Source of the DNA: Neolentinus lepideus HHB14362 ss-1
Taxonomy: Eukaryota; Basidiomycota; Agaricomycetes; Gloeophyllales; Gloeophyllaceae
Assembly: GCA_001632425.1 (NCBI GenBank)
Contig: KV425675.1
Span: forward strand, 9,361-30,274
Reading direction: 5' to 3'
DNA: 20,914 nucleotides
Shown: one piece after another, positions 8,676 to 16,479 of the stretch
Numbering within the stretch: position 1 is the stretch's first letter
Layout: the number at the start of each line of letters is the position of its first letter
Program-made: the position numbers and the translations under genes
Notes under the pieces: generated by a model
Databases searched by the model: none
The model's input: only the letters and a program-made list of their open reading frames with translations
Told to the model about the DNA's origin: nothing

Positions 8676-9242
8676 GGTACTCGTGCTTGGACTTTCTGGG
8701 ACCCTGCGGAGTGCAAGTTCATCAACAGTTCTAATGCTGTCTTCGATGAACGCTGCTTTCCTGGTAATGCTCGCAACATCAACCCCTTTGGCGATCCTCT
8801 TAGCTCTGTCGATGTCCCTGATCGGGGGGGAGATGATGAGCTTCCTTTGGATGTACCAGATCAAGGGGGAGATGATGATGATGATGCTCCACCCCATCCA
8901 CCTCCAGCTATCGCTCCACCTCCATCTCCTTCTCCAGAGCCTATTCCACCTCCTGGACCCCCACCAAACATCGACCCTCCAGGTAATCCACCTCCTCGAT
9001 GCTCTACTCACTCAATGTGCCTGCAGGGCTCTCTCAATGAGATGGCACTTTGATGTTGAAATCTGACTCCTCCTGGTGCTAGAATCTCTCCTGCTGCCCC
9101 ATCTCGTGCCCCTGACTCTCCTGACCCACTCAAACTGCCTGCACCCTCTCCAGCCCCTCCCGATGAGTTCCATCCTCCAAATGATGACGTGGAAGAGGAT
9201 GAGCTCAATATCAGACCAGGGTATGTGGAGGACGAGGGTGAC
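8676..9242 (+). pseudogene. Copia integrase-RT hinge remnant (copy B)
   Basis: This continues the integrase frame after the stop at 8673: GTRAWTFWDP, then the acidic GGDDELPLDVPDQGGDDDDD tract and a proline-rich stretch. Two further in-frame TGA stops (9051 and 9057) align with Arg codons in the other copies. Homology ends in the GYVEDEGD sequence at 9242, where the LTR of copy C starts. The hinge normally links integrase to RT; no RT follows here. Confidence 0.8.
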
Positions 9243-9293
9243 TATCAAGCTGGAAGCCTGTAGGTCTCACAATGCACACCAGGAAGCCTGAGT
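9243..9293 (-). repeat. 3' LTR of copy C, distal piece (split by element D)
   Basis: It matches the end of copy A's 5' LTR (5601-5651) with one difference in 51 bases. It joins seamlessly to 16014-16208 once D and one GAGT copy are removed. It is the U5 end of C's 3' LTR, inserted into the hinge of copy B. The bases just outside (GTGAC, 9238-9242) are the predicted target duplication of C. Confidence 0.88.
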
Positions 9294-9385
9294 TGGTTGT
9301 GATGCGGTATTGTGACGTATGCAATCTGTGTCAGTGTGATGCAAAGGTTACGCGTCATCGCCTTCGCAGAAGCTCGGACACCAGG

Positions 9386-9391
9386 TATATA
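9386..9391 (+). promoter_or_regulatory. TATA box of element D 5' LTR
   Basis: TATATA in the context CCAGGTATATAGGG, conserved in the 3' LTR at 15818-15823. A Pol II start would be expected about 25-35 bases downstream, near 9415-9425, just before the first 26 bp repeat unit. No transcript data support the exact start. Confidence 0.6.
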
Positions 9392-9448
9392 GGGCGTATC
9401 CCCGTCCCCTCTCTTGTTTCCTCAGTTGTTGTGTCGTACGCAGCTGAG

Positions 9449-9499
9449 GTGAGTCCTGCAGACTATCTGCATTGCCAGCATGTATTGATGTATGTACAG
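9449..9499 (+). other. Intron-like GT-AG segment in element D LTR leader
   Basis: A 51-nt segment beginning GTGAGT and ending TGTACAG. It lies between CTGAG and ACATTG, and the second repeat unit downstream reads CTGAGACATTG with the segment exactly absent (9553-9563). The 2-base ambiguity (AG) at the junction includes the GT-AG alternative. The length suits introns of mushroom-forming fungi. The same segment is in the 3' LTR at 15881-15931. It would lie in the 5' leader of the element's RNA, about 30 bases after the expected start. Confidence 0.5.
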
Positions 9500-9533
9500 A
9501 CATTGTGATTACTAGGTACATACATGCAATACA
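9481..9533 (+). repeat. Imperfect hairpin in element D LTR
   Basis: TGTATTGATGTATGTAC (9481-9497) pairs with GTACATACATGCAATACA (9516-9533) apart from a small bulge, leaving an 18-nt loop. It is kept in the 3' LTR at 15913-15965. The left arm ends right at the AG of the intron-like segment, so that AG sits at the stem-loop junction. Confidence 0.75.
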
Positions 9534-9581
9534 GTCGTTGTGTCGTATGCGGCTGAGACATTGCGATTACTAGTTTCTACA

Positions 9582-9592
9582 GGTTATGAGCC
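9582..9592 (+). promoter_or_regulatory. Primer-binding site of element D (half-tRNA iMet type)
   Basis: GGTTATGAGCC follows the 5' LTR directly and is complementary to GGCUCAUAACC, the anticodon loop of initiator tRNA-Met. The same site is used by family 1 although LTRs and proteins differ. Confidence 0.75.
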
Positions 9593-9752
9593 TCTGACCC
9601 TTGTGCTCTCGCAAGCTGAGTCGCAGGAACCAGTACCGCTTTACTCTCGGACACGGAGTATGACCTGAAGCACCCACCAACATGCGCCCAGAGCTTTTTT
9701 TTTCGTGCTGCAGCTTGCCGTCTGCCTGCCTTGTTCTTCTTTCTCCCTTGCT

Positions 9753-11594
9753 ATGACTGTCAGTGATGACCCACCCAAGTCCTCGTCACCTGCGCCCCCG
9801 TCTACTGCCTCAAAGACCATGCCTTCCATCACTCAGATGTTGATATCCGCATCCCTTATTGCTGCTTCGAATGCCATTGTCCTCGACTTGCACAAGAATA
9901 ATTGGATGGAATGGTCTCATCAGATTGACCAGACTCTCCATCTCTCTGGTCTCGGCGGCTACATTGATGGACATATCAAGGCACCAGATGCATCACTCAA
10001 TCTCGTCGGTTACAACAACTGGGTGTCCAATAACGAGGCCGTCACGGGACTTCTCAGTCTTCGTGCTACCCAGGAAGAACGTCGCTTCATTCTCGAAGCT
10101 GGCAGTAATGCCATGCTGGCCTGGTCTACCCTCTGCAACTGCCATATCAAGCAGGGCCCTCTTGCCCAGATTACCCTCATCGAGGATGCTTTCACCACCC
10201 ATTACTCTGCTAGTGAGCCTTATGCTGTCACCAGTGAACGTCTTGCGCAACTCGTGCACCACATCTGGGCCATTGGGATCCCTACTGAAGAGCTTTTTCT
10301 CTCTATCGTGATGCTCAATGCCCTCAGTCCCCATCTACCAAATGTTCGGGACCATGTCGCTACCGAGCTTGCCAAGGCCACTGATGCTAGCCCCCTTACC
10401 CCGGCGGTCATTCAGACTCGTCTTGTATTCGAACAGCAGTTGGTCGACCACGCTAAGGCTACCCAATCTGGCGTTGATGTCCTTGCTGTCCAGACTTTGA
10501 CTGGCGCTGTCTGTACCCACTGTAAATGCAAAGGCCATCTTGTTGCATCTTGCTGGGGCCCGGGCGGTCCGATGGAGGGTCGCTGTGATGAAGTCCTTGC
10601 TGCAAAGGCCGCCAAATGGAATGGCAAAGGGCACGGCCCTACTCCAGCTGCGACTGCTCCGGCTGCTACTGTTGCTTCGTCTGTGGGGTCGACGGGTGCT
10701 CGCGCTGTCAAGTGTTATGATGACAGCGGCAGAGCATATCTCCTTGATCCCATTACGCGGATTGCCTACCTTTGTGAGTCCATACCTGCTGAGACGGCTT
10801 CCCTGGTTTCTGCCACAGTACACACCGCTGAAGCTACTATCCTCCACGTCAATGCGACTCCCACTGTGACCACACCCGACTGGCTTGCCGCTTATAGTGA
10901 TGCTGCTGGTGATCGTTATGAATATGAAGCTTTTCTCACTCTCGTTGATTCCTTCGATTGCAGTCTGGACTGGCACAAGAGGGGGCGCACTGACCTCACC
11001 TATGCTACTCTGGCTTCTCTTCCGGTCTACCCAGTTGAGGCTAGAGGCTGCACACCACTCCAGCATGTGGATGCACCCTTCTATCTCGACTCTGGGGCCA
11101 CTACACATGTCTCGCCTGAACGCTCTGACTTTATCGACCTTTGGCGTGTCCCCCCCAGCCCTATTTGGGGTGTTGGTGGCTCTACAATTCACGCTATTGG
11201 CATTGGGAGGATAAAACTGCTTGTCGCTCGTGGTGTTTCCATTATCCTTGAAGATGTCTTGTACGTTCCTCAGTCCACTGTCCGCCTTATCTCAGTTGGA
11301 AGTCTCACCGATCACTCTGGGCTCGAAACTCACTTCAACCATACTTCGTGCTACATCACCAAGGCTAATGGTACTATTGTCGCGCGTGGTACTCATACTG
11401 CTCGCAGGCTCTATTGTCTTGATGGCACCCCTCCTGCTACAGCTCATGCGTACTTCTCTGCTCGGATCCTGGACATCACTACCTGGCACCGTCGCCTTGG
11501 TCATACCAATCCTTGGACCATCACCGAAATGGCTCAACACGGCTCCATCCAAGGTATGCACATCAATCTCTCCCACCCAGCCCCCCAAGTGTGA
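9753..11594 (+). CDS. Gag-protease-pre-integrase polyprotein portion (element D)
   Basis: An open frame from 9705; the Met at 9753 (MTVSDDPPK) is the likelier start, giving 613 residues. The N-terminal region is a copia Gag domain of the UBN2 type (NNWMEWSHQIDQTLHLSGLG onward). The CCHC knuckle is at residue 254 (CTHCKCKGHLVASC). The protease motif is YLDSGATTHV, with the catalytic Asp at residue 446. The pre-integrase domain begins WHRRLGHTN near the end. The frame then runs to a stop at 11594, because a run of six C at 11581-11586 has one base too many to join the next frame (KCDHCILGKQ). The Gag and protease parts look intact. The protein would form virus-like particles in the cytoplasm and process the polyprotein, but the downstream enzymes are out of frame. 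Confidence 0.88.
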   Translation: MTVSDDPPKSSSPAPPSTASKTMPSITQMLISASLIAASNAIVLDLHKNNWMEWSHQIDQTLHLSGLGGYIDGHIKAPDASLNLVGYNNWVSNNEAVTGLLSLRATQEERRFILEAGSNAMLAWSTLCNCHIKQGPLAQITLIEDAFTTHYSASEPYAVTSERLAQLVHHIWAIGIPTEELFLSIVMLNALSPHLPNVRDHVATELAKATDASPLTPAVIQTRLVFEQQLVDHAKATQSGVDVLAVQTLTGAVCTHCKCKGHLVASCWGPGGPMEGRCDEVLAAKAAKWNGKGHGPTPAATAPAATVASSVGSTGARAVKCYDDSGRAYLLDPITRIAYLCESIPAETASLVSATVHTAEATILHVNATPTVTTPDWLAAYSDAAGDRYEYEAFLTLVDSFDCSLDWHKRGRTDLTYATLASLPVYPVEARGCTPLQHVDAPFYLDSGATTHVSPERSDFIDLWRVPPSPIWGVGGSTIHAIGIGRIKLLVARGVSIILEDVLYVPQSTVRLISVGSLTDHSGLETHFNHTSCYITKANGTIVARGTHTARRLYCLDGTPPATAHAYFSARILDITTWHRRLGHTNPWTITEMAQHGSIQGMHINLSHPAPQV

Positions 11595-12536
11595 CCATTG
11601 CATTCTCGGCAAACAGGTCAAGAATTCACCCCCGAAGGAACGGGCTGGGGAGAAGGCCACTAGTGCGTTGGGGATCATCTATGCAGACTTGATGGAGGAA
11701 TCAGTTGTTTCAGCTACTGGGAATCGCTATGTACTTAACCTGATTGATGATCACACCTCGTTTGTTTGGTCTTTGCCCATTCCGACTAAGGATGCTGCAT
11801 TTCCTATGCTACAAACCTGGGAACGTGCTCGCGAGGCTGAACTGGGACATAAAGTTGGCATATATTGTACCGACAATGGTGAACTCCAGAACGCACAGAT
11901 GGCTGCTTGCTGGCATCTCGTGGTACCCAACAGCAATTTACGGCGCCATACGTCTCAGCTCATAATGGCCATGCTGAACGGGTCCATCGGACCTTATGAA
12001 ACAAAGCTTGCACTATGCGCATACAAGCTAACCTTCCTGAAAATCGCTGGGATGACCTTATTCAGACTGCGTGCTACCTTACTGTTCGTACTCACTCACG
12101 GTCTCTTCTGCATTTCATGACCCCATTTGAGGCATATTATGGGTGCAAACCAGATCTCTCGCATCTTCGCAAAATTGGTTGCCATGCTTTCGTTCTCATC
12201 GAGCAGCACTACAACCCAAAGATCAAACCGCGCTCCGTTGAATGTGTTCTTTTGGGTTACAGCCCTAATTCTAAAGCTTACCGCTGCTACCATCATGGAA
12301 CTCAGAAAGTCTACACCTCCTTCCATGTTGAGTTTATCGAATCCCATGAAGAACTCCACCGTCCCTTCCATCCCGGGCACATTATTTCTGATGAGTCCCC
12401 TCAAGATCTTCAAGACCATCCACATTCCGAAGCCATCCAAGATCCTCAAGATCCTCAAGCTCTTCAAAATCCTCAAGGCTCTAAAGTCGTCCAAGACGCT
12501 CAAGGCCCTCAAGCTTTTCAAGACCGCCCACTGATG
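11580..12536 (+). pseudogene. Copia integrase, multiply frameshifted (element D)
   Basis: Integrase sequence is spread over three frames. The first (to about 11930) has the Cys pair of the zinc domain (CDHCILGKQ), YADLM with the first Asp, IDDHTSF, and CTDNGEL with the second Asp. The Glu motif (SAHNGHAER) is only readable in another frame around 11940-11990. A further one-base loss at about 11998 puts a TGA there before the frame that continues from 12015 (RIQANLPENRWDDL through FEAYYGCKPD and VLLGYSPNSKAYRCY). The frame then enters a Gln/Asp/Pro-rich stretch of degenerate 9-base repeats (about 12402-12530). The integrase cannot be made as one protein. Confidence 0.85.
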
Positions 12537-13690
12537 AACACAAACACACGACGAAACCTGCGGAAAAGAGACCTAAAGTGTAGACACAACCACAAAGCAA
12601 AACACCAAAGCCCTTGGTGTCAGATGGCTGCGAGGCCCGGGGTAACGAAGGGTAATAGATAGTTTGGAGGGAGTAAATGGAAAGATAGGGCCGAGACCGC
12701 AAACCACAAATGCGACATATATGAAAAAAAAAAAAAAAAGAAACTGCGATGCAAAGTGGGACGTAGAAAGATGGCGACGGAATAGCAATGGGAGGCTAAA
12801 ATTAGAACACAATCGGAAAGTGACAAGGTGCGATTTGGTGCGCCTATTAGCAGTTGGCGAGATAGCGATGTAGCAACTAGCGATGTATAGCGATGATAGC
12901 GACTTGGAGCTTTTATTGTAGGCAGAGAGATAGCAACACAGGGATCAGAGGAAGGATGCAAGATGCAGGAAGCTCAGAGATAGACGCAGGAATGAGATGG
13001 GAGCACTAGATTGCGCAGGGAGGACTAGCTGGGGTGCCTGTTGCCTGGCTTGTCTGCCTACAGGAGGTCCAACTAAAGTACTCTACTGGGAAAACAGATG
13101 AACCAAGAGCCATATGCTAACAAAATGAAACTACTCCTGAAACCGATCTATCTCAAACCTCAGACAGGGGAACAATCTCCGTAAGCTACAGTGTCCATAC
13201 ACACAGGCCACCGCATACCGAAAGAAGCATGGGAAAGCGCACAGCATCGCATCAAAAAGCGCTATTGCTCCAGGTGGAGGCTGCACAGGTGCCCACAATG
13301 CACGCACAGCCTCGGAATGACTTGAGCTTGATAGAGACCACACTGCTGGATGCAGCTGAAGCAGTGCAACACTGCCGCACTATGCCACTTGTTGGAAGGA
13401 TACCACGGCACCACCGCTATTGTCGAGATGGGTGCACTTGCTTACATAATGCAGCAGAGCGCCTGCTGAACGAGATCGAAGTGTCGAGGAGTGCAGGAAA
13501 TAGCTAAAAAAAATCAATAAAAACTCGAATAATGCTTGCGCCACCAGACCGGGAGCCCTAGCGCTATCGCACATAGCGTGGGAAATAGCGCAAAAGTGCC
13601 GAAAATGCATTTTCTGAGCCTAGAGACACATAGGGTGTATCACCGCAAGTCAGTCATTCACCCTGCAATCTTCCGGATTCCCTCGGCCTA
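12537..13690 (+). other. About 1.15 kb unrecognised sequence between integrase and RT of element D
   Basis: Copia elements have only a short hinge here, so this is probably an insertion. I recognise no protein domain in either strand; the open frames are short (at most about 113 codons) and unconvincing. Visible features are an A-run at about 12723-12740, a cluster of TAGCGATG repeats (about 12865-12905), an inverted repeat GCGCTAT/ATAGCGC (about 13561-13591), an AATAAA on the minus strand near 12916, and a CTGAT at both presumed edges (12531-12535 and 13695-13699). The CTGAT match could be a 5 bp target duplication or chance. No terminal inverted repeats were found. Confidence 0.5.
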
Positions 13691-15631
13691 TTGCCTGATA
13701 CTCCCGTGGATGATGTGCCTCCTGCCTCTCCTTCCACCTTGCCTCCATTCATCGTGGACCCTCCTGCTGCTCTACCTCCGACGACCTCAATTGCTGATCC
13801 CCCGCTTGCCGCTGGCCTTCACCGTTCTGCTCATACTGCTATTCCTAGTGATAAGCATGCCACTTCTGAAGGTGTTGTCAAAGTCACCCCTGTCCAACAA
13901 GCTGTGCTCGACTCTGCCGCTGCCGGTGAACGCCTTCGTGCTGACCGCACCACACAGCGCTCGGCCCAGCCCCCTACAATACCAGAGGTGCTTGCTATGA
14001 TTCACGAGTCCTTTGCGGCGCTCCAGGATGGCCCGATCAATGTTGAGTTCCCTGATGATCCTAAGAACCTCAAGGAGGCTATGGCATCGGCTGATGCTTC
14101 TCAATGGCATAAGGCGCTACTAGACGAGTTTGCTTCTCTTAAGGAACTAAGTGTCTACAAGCTGGTTCCCCACTCGTGTGTGCCTGCTGGTCGCAAATTA
14201 CTGCATAGTCACCCCGTTTTTCGCCTTAAGCGTGATGAGCATGGCAACCCCACCCGTCATAAAGCCCGCTATGTCTGCAAAGGCTATGAAGCTGTCTTCA
14301 GCCTGGATTACGGGAAGACAACGTCCCCCACTATGCGCATGGAATCCTTCCAGGCCCTCCTTCATATTGGTGCGGCTCTTGACTGGGATATCCAACAAAT
14401 TGACATCAAAATGGCTTTCCTCTATGGCCTGTTGCCCGATGATGAGACTGTCTATATGTTCCAGCCTGCAGGGTTCGCAGAGCCTGGCAAGGAAGATTGG
14501 GTTTGGGAGCTTCAGCGTGGACTCTACGGTATGAAGCAAGCTGGCCGTATCTGGAATAAAACAATGCACGATCATATGCTTGAGCTCCACTTTGTCCGTC
14601 TTGACTGCGAACACTGTATCTATTACTGCCAAGATGAGTATGGCGTCGTTCTCGCTGGCGTTCACGTTGACGATTTCCTCTCCGTCGTGAGCCGCGCTGA
14701 CGCCAATGTACGCTTCAAGGACCAGCTACGGGAGAAATGGCAGATATCGCATCAGGGTGAGGCAAAATTCTGCCTCGGCATCGCTATTGAACGTGACCGT
14801 CCTGCTCACACCATCGCTCTCTCCCAATCAGCACTTATTGATCATGTTGTCACACAATTCGGCATGAAGGATGCTTACCCAGTCGCGATGCCAATGGAAA
14901 CCGGTCTCCATCTCTCGCGTAAGGAGCACTCCCCGCAGACCGAGGAGGAGCATCTGGTGGCTGCTGCACTCCCTTATCGCTCACTTATTGGTTCACTCAT
15001 GTACCTCGCTGTCGGCACTTGGCCGGACATCGCCTATGCTGTCCAGAATCTCAGTCAATTCCTGGATTGCTATGGGTCGACTCATTGGGAAGCTGCCAAG
15101 CGCGTCGTGCGTTATCTCAAGGGTACTCGTGACTTGAAGCTCATTCTCAGTGGAAAACAAACTGCCCACCTCCTCGGGTGGACGGATTCTGGCTGGGCTA
15201 TGTGTCCTGATACACGGCGCTCTGTCAGCGGTTACTGCTTTACGCTCGGGTCTGGCATGATCACTTGGTCCTCCCACAAACAAAAGACAGTCTCTCACTC
15301 ATCCTGCGAAGCTGAATACATTGCTGCTGGTGAAGCGGCAAAGGAGCTTGTCTGGCTTCACGCGGTACTCAAGGGCTTGGACTTCAAACAGACTCAGGCA
15401 ACTACTTTACTATGCAATAACAATGGCGCCATCACACTCTCCAGTGACCCATCATTCCACAGCTGCATGAAACACATTGACATCAAATACCATTATATAT
15501 GTGAACTCAGTGATAACCGCTCCCTCTCTGTTAGCTACGTCAACACTCACGATAACATTGCCAACATTTTCACAAAAGCACTCGAACCTGGCCAATTCAC
15601 CCGTCTTCGAGGATTTCTTGGGCTACATTAA
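13691..15631 (+). CDS. Reverse transcriptase-RNase H portion of pol (element D)
   Basis: An open frame of about 646 codons with no proper start. It would normally be translated as the C-terminal part of Gag-Pol and is separated from it here. An Ala/Pro-rich hinge leads to RT beginning near KEAMASADASQWHKALLDEF. The catalytic residues are IDIKMAFLYG (first Asp) and VHVDDF at 14663-14677 (the YVDD box). RNase H follows with LGWTDSGWA and SCEAEYIA, then CNNNGAI, where Asn (codon 15416-15418) replaces the usual Asp, and HIDIKYHYI. The stop is 95 bases before the 3' LTR. RT looks intact, whereas RNase H has probably lost a metal-binding Asp. Confidence 0.9.
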   Translation: MPDTPVDDVPPASPSTLPPFIVDPPAALPPTTSIADPPLAAGLHRSAHTAIPSDKHATSEGVVKVTPVQQAVLDSAAAGERLRADRTTQRSAQPPTIPEVLAMIHESFAALQDGPINVEFPDDPKNLKEAMASADASQWHKALLDEFASLKELSVYKLVPHSCVPAGRKLLHSHPVFRLKRDEHGNPTRHKARYVCKGYEAVFSLDYGKTTSPTMRMESFQALLHIGAALDWDIQQIDIKMAFLYGLLPDDETVYMFQPAGFAEPGKEDWVWELQRGLYGMKQAGRIWNKTMHDHMLELHFVRLDCEHCIYYCQDEYGVVLAGVHVDDFLSVVSRADANVRFKDQLREKWQISHQGEAKFCLGIAIERDRPAHTIALSQSALIDHVVTQFGMKDAYPVAMPMETGLHLSRKEHSPQTEEEHLVAAALPYRSLIGSLMYLAVGTWPDIAYAVQNLSQFLDCYGSTHWEAAKRVVRYLKGTRDLKLILSGKQTAHLLGWTDSGWAMCPDTRRSVSGYCFTLGSGMITWSSHKQKTVSHSSCEAEYIAAGEAAKELVWLHAVLKGLDFKQTQATTLLCNNNGAITLSSDPSFHSCMKHIDIKYHYICELSDNRSLSVSYVNTHDNIANIFTKALEPGQFTRLRGFLGLH

Positions 15632-15717
15632 TCGAGACTTAGGTTGGAGTACCAGGATTCCGGGTTCCATCTTCTGAGTTGTCTTTTCTTTTCATTTTTT
15701 CTTTCTTTCTTTGCATC

Positions 15718-15726
15718 GAGGAGGAG
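15718..15726 (+). promoter_or_regulatory. Polypurine tract of element D
   Basis: GAGGAGGAG lies directly before the TG of the 3' LTR, the position at which plus-strand DNA synthesis is primed in LTR retrotransposons. It is short, and the role is assigned by position. Confidence 0.6.
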
Positions 15727-16013
15727 TGTTGTGACACAGTATCGTGACATATGCGATCTGCGTCAGTGCGATGCAAAGGTTACATGTCATCGTCTTCACA
15801 GAAGCTCGGACGCCAGGTATATAGGGTGTATCCCCATTCCCCCTCTCGTTTCCTCAGTTGTTGTGTTGTACGCAGCTGAGGTGAGTCCTGCGGACTATCT
15901 GCATTGCCAGCATGTATTGATGTATGTACAGACATTGCAATTACTAGGTACATACATGCAATACAGTCGTTGTGTCATGTGCAGCTGAGACATTGCAATT
16001 ACTAGTTTCTACA
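15727..16013 (+). repeat. 3' LTR of element D
   Basis: It starts TGTTGTGA and ends TTTCTACA. A TATATA lies at 15818-15823. The same duplicated structure as the 5' LTR is present, with the intron-like segment at 15881-15931 and the hairpin at 15913-15965. The flanking GAGT at 16014 is the right copy of the target duplication. Confidence 0.92.
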
Positions 16014-16208
16014 GAGTCAAGCTCTATAAGTTGGATGAAGAAGAGCTTGACTCTGAACGCATTTTAGGGAGTAATGTGGCATGGGAAAGATGTGAGAAGA
16101 ATAAGGAAACAACAAAATGACAACAGGACACAACAGGTCTGAGTCAAAGAAGGACAGAGAAACACATACTAAGGTGTCTGGATGTCTGAATAGGCACTAA
16201 TGCCGACA
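16014..16208 (-). repeat. 3' LTR of copy C, main piece
   Basis: On the minus strand it starts TGTCGGCATTAGTGCC at 16208 and runs down to the D insertion point. It lacks both the tRNA-like insertion and the duplicated 51 bp unit of copy A's LTR. It keeps the 12 bp inverted repeat GAGTCAAGCTCT/AGAGCTTGACTC (16014-16025 with 16042-16053); D inserted at the outer edge of this hairpin. Confidence 0.88.
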
Positions 16209-16217
16209 CTCCCCCCT
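16209..16217 (-). promoter_or_regulatory. Polypurine tract of copy C
   Basis: The minus strand reads AGGGGGGAG immediately before the TG of the 3' LTR, the standard place for a plus-strand primer. Confidence 0.8.
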
Positions 16218-16236
16218 GACATGGCACCTCTGCCAA

Positions 16237-16479
16237 TCAGGCCAAACCCAAAAGACCAACCATGATCTCCACCTTCCCCTTAGCCAACACTTTCATCATA
16301 CAGTCAGCTGGCATCTCATCTGTCCTAAGATGCACCAGCCCAATCCTGCCCCTCGCAACCTCATCCCGCAGCCAGTAGAACCTCAAGTCCAAGTGCTTCA
16401 TGTGCCCATGATGCTCAGGATTCTTTGCGACAGCCAGAGCAGATTGGTTATCGATGTAGAGCAGAGAAAGAATACCCAA
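16237..16479 (-). pseudogene. RNase H C-terminal fragment, out of frame (copy C)
   Basis: 80 codons including YIDNQSALAVAKNPEHHGHMKHLDLRFYWLRD, the RNase H tail with its Asp residues (YIDNQ and HLDLR), and ending MVGLLGLA 28 bases before the LTR. Copy A reads through this junction in one frame with 11 more bases (GGGCTGTCTAT), so the main pol frame of C was shifted by an 11 bp deletion near 16466. The first dozen or so codons overlap the main frame and are out of phase. Confidence 0.85.

Larger units (their letters stand above)
5977..9242 (+). mobile_element. Ty1/copia LTR retrotransposon, family 1, copy B (interrupted both ends)
   Basis: A plus-strand copia element that begins partway through its 5' LTR at 5977, where copy A abuts. 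It runs through the primer-binding site, gag, a frameshifted protease, pre-integrase, integrase and an acidic/proline-rich hinge. At 9242/9243 the coding homology stops and the 3' LTR end of copy C begins, so C inserted here. The RT, RNase H and 3' LTR of B should lie beyond the right edge of the window, past C's 5' LTR. Several in-frame stops (8673, 9051, 9057) and the 20 bp protease deletion show it is the most decayed and probably the oldest copy. Confidence 0.88.
9294..9581 (+). repeat. 5' LTR of element D
   Basis: It starts TGGTTGTG and ends TTTCTACA, with a TATATA at 9386-9391. It differs from the 3' LTR at about 26 positions by eye plus one indel, and every substitution seen is a transition. 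It contains two copies of a 26 bp repeat (9423-9448 and 9532-9557), a 51 bp GT-AG intron-like segment after the first copy, and a long imperfect hairpin (9481-9533). Confidence 0.92.
9294..16013 (+). mobile_element. Ty1/copia LTR retrotransposon, family 2, copy D
   Basis: A complete-length but defective copia element with LTRs at 9294-9581 and 15727-16013, a primer-binding site at 9582 and a purine tract just before the 3' LTR. The 4 bp GAGT on both sides (9290-9293 and 16014-16017) is the target duplication; extended to 5 bp it has one mismatch. The interrupted C LTR is restored precisely when D is removed. Gag and protease are intact, integrase is broken by several frameshifts, and about 1.15 kb of unrelated DNA separates integrase from an open RT-RNase H frame. 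The protein sequence is clearly a different copia lineage from A, B and C. Confidence 0.93.

Noticed and set aside
11578..11592. Programmed frameshift at the C-run in element D
   Set aside because: The site lies inside the pre-integrase/integrase zinc domain, an unusual place for recoding, and two more frameshifts follow closely. Decay is a better explanation.
12402..12530. Gln/Asp/Pro-rich 9-base repeats in element D as a tandem satellite
   Set aside because: They are degenerate and in frame with the integrase C-terminus. They fit a low-complexity hinge between integrase and RT.
12723..12740. The A-run as the poly(A) tail of a LINE, SINE or processed pseudogene
   Set aside because: No retroposon body or RT sequence precedes it and no target duplication could be found. 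It lies in the middle of the unidentified segment.
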